Shown here one piece after another: positions 6,439-12,400 of a DNA stretch of 15,570 bases (the first letter of the stretch is position 1; every line of letters starts with the position of its first letter). The notes beneath the pieces were generated by a model. It had not been told where the DNA came from, searched no databases, and saw nothing but the letters and a program-made list of their open reading frames with translations. Origin of the DNA: Zygnema cylindricum (Eukaryota; Streptophyta; Zygnematophyceae; Zygnematales; Zygnemataceae); assembly GCA_037447655.1 (NCBI GenBank), contig JBBHKE010002276.1, positions 1 through 15,570 of the forward strand. Direction: 5' to 3'. Position numbers and translations under genes: made by a program.

Positions 6439-9400
6439 CTGCAAAACATATATATGTTTTTTTTTTTTCAAAATCAAAGTTTTGTTTTATTCAAAATCAA
6501 ATATGTACTTTGTTCAAAATCAAAGTTTCAGTTAAAAGGATTCAAAAAATTCAAAATTTCAGCAGAGAAGTTTCAAAGTTCTAAAAAAAAGATGAGAATG
6601 AGAGTGAAAAAAACCATCCAGATTAAAAAAAACAGGTTTCGATGAGTTTCTTAAAAAACTTGTTATGTACAGATGTGAAAAGAACATCCCTTTAAACCTT
6701 ACTTTTAAATGAGTTTGGGGAAAAAAAGTGTTACCGGGGAGTTGTGAATGACAAACAAGGAAGGTTCTAAATGAGATGAGGTTCAGATAAGGCTTTTGAG
6801 TTGAAAAAACTGACAAAGGAGTCTTTTTACAACATGTCGAGTAAAGTTGAAGAATACTTAGACTAGCAATACTTTATCAAAAAAGGTTAAAGTAAAAACT
6901 GTAACTGACAAAGAAATTCTTTCTAAATATCCTCGAGTAGAAACTTGGATGAAAATTTATTGGAATACCTTATCATTGTCGAGTGGGAAAAGTAAAACTA
7001 ATAATATTTTATCGTAAAAGGTTTGAAAAACAAACTCTAACTGACAAAGTAATAATTTTTTAACACTGTCGACTAGAAAAACTAAAGAAGTAATTCCGGA
7101 ATAACTACCTTTATTGAATGAAAAACGTACCTGACAAAGAAGTCCTTTCTTAATATCGTCGAGCTCCCATATAGAAGGAGCAAGGGACTTCGCCAACTTA
7201 TCATATATATCAGGCTGTGCTGCTAAAGCCTCCAGTTTTTCTTTCTGTAACCGGAAAAAGATGTTACAACAAGTAAACATCTAAAACAGCTATCTAAAAT
7301 TATTATGGCAAGTTATATGAGCTTTTCTTTCTGTAACCGGAAAAAAATGTTGCAACAAGTTAGTAGCTATAAGAGCTCTTCTAAGATTATTATGACAAGT
7401 TATATGAGCTTTTCTTTCTGTAACTGAAAAAGATATTACAACAAGTAAATATCTAAAAGAGCTTTCCTAAGACTATTATGACAAGTTACATGAGCTTTTC
7501 TTTCTGTAACTGGAAAAATGTTGAGTTAATAGCTATAAGAGCTTTTCTAAGATTATTTTGACAAGTTAATACTTATATGAGCAGCTTTTCTTTCTGTAAC
7601 AGCAAAACAATATCATAACAAGTCAATAAATACATGAGTTTTTCTTTCAGTAACAGGAAAAACAAACAAGTTAAGAGTTGAAAGAATTCTGTTAGCTAAG
7701 AACCTAGCCAGCTTTTTTCCTTTGCATCAAGAAAAAATGCAACATTCACACACTATTATTGACCACTATTTGAGAACTAAAAATCCATTAGAAATATGTT
7801 CGATAAGAAACATGATCCATAGATGCTTATAATGTTGTCGATTTAGTGAATGGTGTATTTTTTTCCTGTTATGAGAAAACAGCTGGTACAGAACAGCATC
7901 TATGCATCTTGCGTAATTATCATAAAGGTTTTCAAAGTTTTAGGACGGAACGACTTCCGCCATCTTCTGTTAATAGTTTTTAATGGTTAAACACCGGTAC
8001 CAAATAATAAGTGTTATATCTATTTCAGTAAATGGTGGAGAAAGAGAGAAAAAGATATGAAAAGAAGAAAGAGATATGGACTCTTGAGAGTATGACTACA
8101 GAACCCTACATAAAGAAACAAAACCATTAAAAAACCAAAAAACCCTAAGAAGCTCCAAAAAACAATAGACCTCTCCTAGTTTCAGCGGTCTGTGCGTTTA
8201 CCTGAACTTATGAATTTAGTCAAAAAATAAAATTCATCAAGTTTGACCGACGTTTTATTGGACAAAAACGATTTACAAAGGATGAAAAAGGGCTACATAA
8301 GTTTGAGATATCAAAAAAAAAAATCTGAAGACTCTTACTTTTTCCGGATAATGTAATGTTTGACTGAAGTTTGACCAGAGTTTGACAGGACAGAAATAAT
8401 CAAAGACGGATAAAAAGGGATAAACGAGTTTAAGGTACAAAACTGCATAAACGTACATTAACTTACAATAACTTAAATAAACTTTACATATACTCAACGC
8501 GGAAAATCCTTCCGGAAAAGTGGGGATTGGCAAAACATCGACCAAAAAGAAAAAAATAAAAAACAAATGAAAAATAAATGAAAAATAATCTAGAGAAGAA
8601 GGAGAAAGAGGGTAAGAATGACAAACCAGTTCCCGAGCTTCTTCAGGAAGAGAATCTCCCTCCGGAAACGGCGCAAAAGAATCCGAATGAGGATCGGTTT
8701 CTTCCAAATCTTCTGCTTGCATTCTTCCCTTCTCCTGTTTTTTAATGTGGATACAGTCCACATAAGTCTGAAAAAACAAATCCCAGCCTCATCTTTCCAT
8801 TCAGTAAACTGCATTTTAACATATTAAATTGTAAATATTGTTGAAAGTGTTTGCAATTGCCATTATTCGAGCTCTTTTAACTGTTTCTTTTAAGCATTAA
8901 GCTATTTCCAGTTTATATTTCATTAACTAAACTGCATTTTAACAATGTAAAACTGCAAACATTGTTGAAACTGCTTGTCTTCTTCCCTTTTCCCGTTTTT
9001 AATGTGGAAACAGTCCACATAGTCTGGAAAAAAGACAGCCTTATCTTTCATTCAGAAAATTGCATATTGACATTTGAGAACTGAAAACATCGTTGAAACT
9101 GTTTGCAGTTAATTAAACTCTTATAACTGTTCTTCGTATGAATTTTAAGCTATTTCCAGTTAACTTTCATTCAGGAACCACAATTTCACATATTAAAGCA
9201 GTTTTGGCTATTAAGCTCTCCTGACTGCTATTTTTTCACAATTGTAAGCTGCTTCCTTTTTTTTTCTCTCATTCAGTAACCTCAATTCAACACATTAAAG
9301 CTAAAGTGATCAAAACTGCTGGGAAATACTTTTATTAAACATAACTCCATATTTTTCACACATTTGCCTTTTTTTCTTATATACAAGGATCATTGCAAAA

Positions 9401-12400
9401 TCAGCAAAAAGGAAAGAAAATCAAAAAGAAAGAAGAGAAGAGAGGGAGAAACAAAAGCAAAGAAGAGCTTGCCGGAAAACTGCACTCTTCCATTAAACTG
9501 GAGTTGCCAATGCGAAAAAAATAATGGCAAACCTACCACAACCTTCAATTTTTACCATCGTTTTCCATTTCTTTCCCTCAAACTTAATAGAAAATATGTA
9601 TATGTATACATATAACATATTTATGTATGTATATATATTATATAGATATGTATATATTTTCCACGGTTTACCTTGTAAAGGGCTTTCAGACTTCTTTGAG
9701 TAGAGGTAACTCGAACAGGTTGAGCTCGAAAAATACCAGTGACCTATTTAGGGCACAAATAACATTGAAACTTTGTCAAAAATAAATAAAATTGTAAATA
9801 AACAATGAAGATTTGCCAACAGCAGACCTACTTCACAATTTTTTGGGGCATAAACAGCAATTCAATTTTTGTCAAGGGAAAGATTTAACAAAAGATCTGT
9901 GAAGGACAGATTTGTCCTTTACGATCTAATCTTAACTATGGTGTTAAAGTTTAAAGATAAGATATTTGATGATCGGTAACGTAAAAGAGAAAAAAAAAAA
10001 TCTTCCAAGAATGCATGGTTTAGGTTGATAAGCTCCTCTTTTCAAAGAAAGAGAATCCACTTCTAACTCATTCTTCTTTAAACCACCTCACAATTTCTTT
10101 CTCAATTATTACATTATATTTTCTTCTTACTCTATAAAATCTTTCATGTTTACTTTTTATCCAAAAATTTATGTACCCGTGACCTTTAATCTTTACCATC
10201 TATTTTCCTTCAACCCACCTCCAATAAATTTTTCTTTACTCTTTGCGGATTAATCTTCACTTGCTATTTTTCCTCAAAAAGAAATGGCTTCTCTCTCTTT
10301 ACTCTTTATAACCTTTTCTCTGTTGTCCTTAATCCACCTCATATGTATTGCTACTTCTATACTCTTTAACCTTTTTTTTATATTTACATATTTATATATA
10401 TAACAAACCGTTTCTTACTTTATCTCTTATGATCTTTAATCTTTAATTTCTGTTTTCCTTTAAACCAGTCTCGTAAAAACTGCACCTTGCTCTTTATAAT
10501 CTTTAATCTTAAAACTTCTATTTTCCTTAAAGCCACCTCAATTCTGACGCAAACCCACCTTATAAAAACTTATCTTTACTTACTCTTTATAATCTCTAAT
10601 CTACAATCTTTCATCGCTAATTTTTCACTTTGAATTTTCCTAAATCAAACCTCAATTTTGTCTCCCAATTTGCATGCGTCCACCAAATTGTCAAACATAT
10701 AAATTGAGATTAGAGATTCACCTCATAAAGATTGCTTCTTACTCTTCAAAATCGTTCATCTTTAACCTTTTTCTTTCGATTTTCCATAGACCGACCTCAC
10801 AAAAGCCGCCTCTTACTCATTATAACCTTTAATCGTTGATCTTTTTACCCATTTATTTTCCTCAAACTCACCTCAATTCTGTCTCCCGGTTTGCAGGCGT
10901 CCACCAGATTCTCGAACATACAGAGACTCACGGTGTGGGGAGTCTCTCCCTCCGGTATCGCGTCTGGAGTTTCCTGTAACCGGACCACCTGTTTATTGAT
11001 AAACCTGCAGAAAAGGACAAAAAATGACAAAAAACGATAAATAATGGAAGAAGATTTGAAAAGAAAGATGACGCAGGTTTGATACGTCTGCAGAAAAAGG
11101 ACAAAAAATGACAAAAAACGATGATAATTGATGAAGATTTGAAAAGAAAGATGGCGGTGATTGGATGACTGCAGAAAAGGACAGAAAAAAGGCAGAAATA
11201 ATGAACGATTGATGAAGTTTTGAAAAAAAAGATGCTGGAAATTTGACGACTGCAGGAAAGGACAAAAAAAGAATGACAAAAAAGATGAATGATTGATGAT
11301 ATTCACGAAAGAAAAATAAATTTATGGAACAAGCTGTGAACCACCTGTTTATTGATAATCTGGAGGAAAGGATAAAAAAACCAAACAAAAATGACAGAAA
11401 TGATGGCGAACAGAAAATGGCGAACAGGTTTAGTTTTTCAGGAAACAATGAAAAAAGCTGTGCATTCCAATGGTTTTTTCTGAATCGTACAAACGATATT
11501 ATCAAAAAGGATAAACCGGAAAAGAGTTTTGCAGAAAAAAAGGGGTGGCAGGAGGAGGATGGAGGTGAGAGGAAAGAAGAAGAGAGAGGAGAAAGGCAGA
11601 GAGAGGAGAGAGGAGAGAGGTGGAGAGAGGAGGAGAGAGAAGAGAAGGAGAGAGATAGAGAAAGGACGTGAGAGGAGAAGAGAGGGGGAGAGAGTGTTAG
11701 ATGTTCAGGCTTTGCTAGAAGTATTCTGTATTCAGACAACTAGTAGTACTTTAGAATACCGGAATCTAGAATTCTAGGATCTAGGATTTCGGTAATTCAG
11801 TCTGCCAGCCTGTCAGTCGTTTATAAATCTTGACCGGATACTTTTGAGTGAAGGGTCAAGTGACTCTTCAGGTTAGGAAAGTTCCTTCAGTCTCTGAGAG
11901 GTCACTCTCAGAGTATTTTCCCTTTCCTACTTAAAGTCTGTTTTGCCTTCTTATTATTAATCAATTTAAAAGACTTATATTTTCAGGCTACCTTCTACTT
12001 TCCACTCTATTTCTGTTGCCATGACTTCTACTCTAATAGAGAGGAGGTCAGAGGACAGAAGAGGAGAGAGGAGGTGAGAGGACGAGAGGGGAGGGAACAA
12101 GAAGAGAGAGGAGAGGAGAAAGGCGGGAGAGAAAGGAGTAAAGAAGAGGTAAGAGAAGGAGAGAAGAGGAAAAAGGGGAGAGGAGAGAGGAGAGAGGAGG
12201 GAGGAGGAAGGAGAGAAGAGGGAGGAGAGATAAGGAGAGGAGAAAGAGGAGAGTGGAGAGGGAGAGGGGAAAGGAAGACAAAGGAGGAGAAAGGAAGAGA
12301 GAGGAGAGAGGTGAGAGTAGGAGAGAAGTGAAACGAGGTGAGGGGAGAGAAAAGGAGAGAGGAGAGAGGAAGAGAGAGGAGGACGAGAGAGGAGGAGAGA

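Noticed and set aside
8273-8779. Minus-strand frame of 168 codons as an independent gene
   Set aside because: Only the part to 8627 matches MCM4; the remainder follows a splice donor and is hydrophobic AT-rich intron translation.
9364-9615. Plus-strand 83-codon Lys/Arg-rich frame
   Set aside because: It is A/G-rich intron sequence with no splice context or similarity to suggest a gene.
10845-11306. Minus-strand frame of 153 codons as a separate protein with Phe-rich repeats
   Set aside because: The repeated SFLSFF-type segments are the translated acceptor array before exon 6; only the last 44 codons before GTGAGT are coding.
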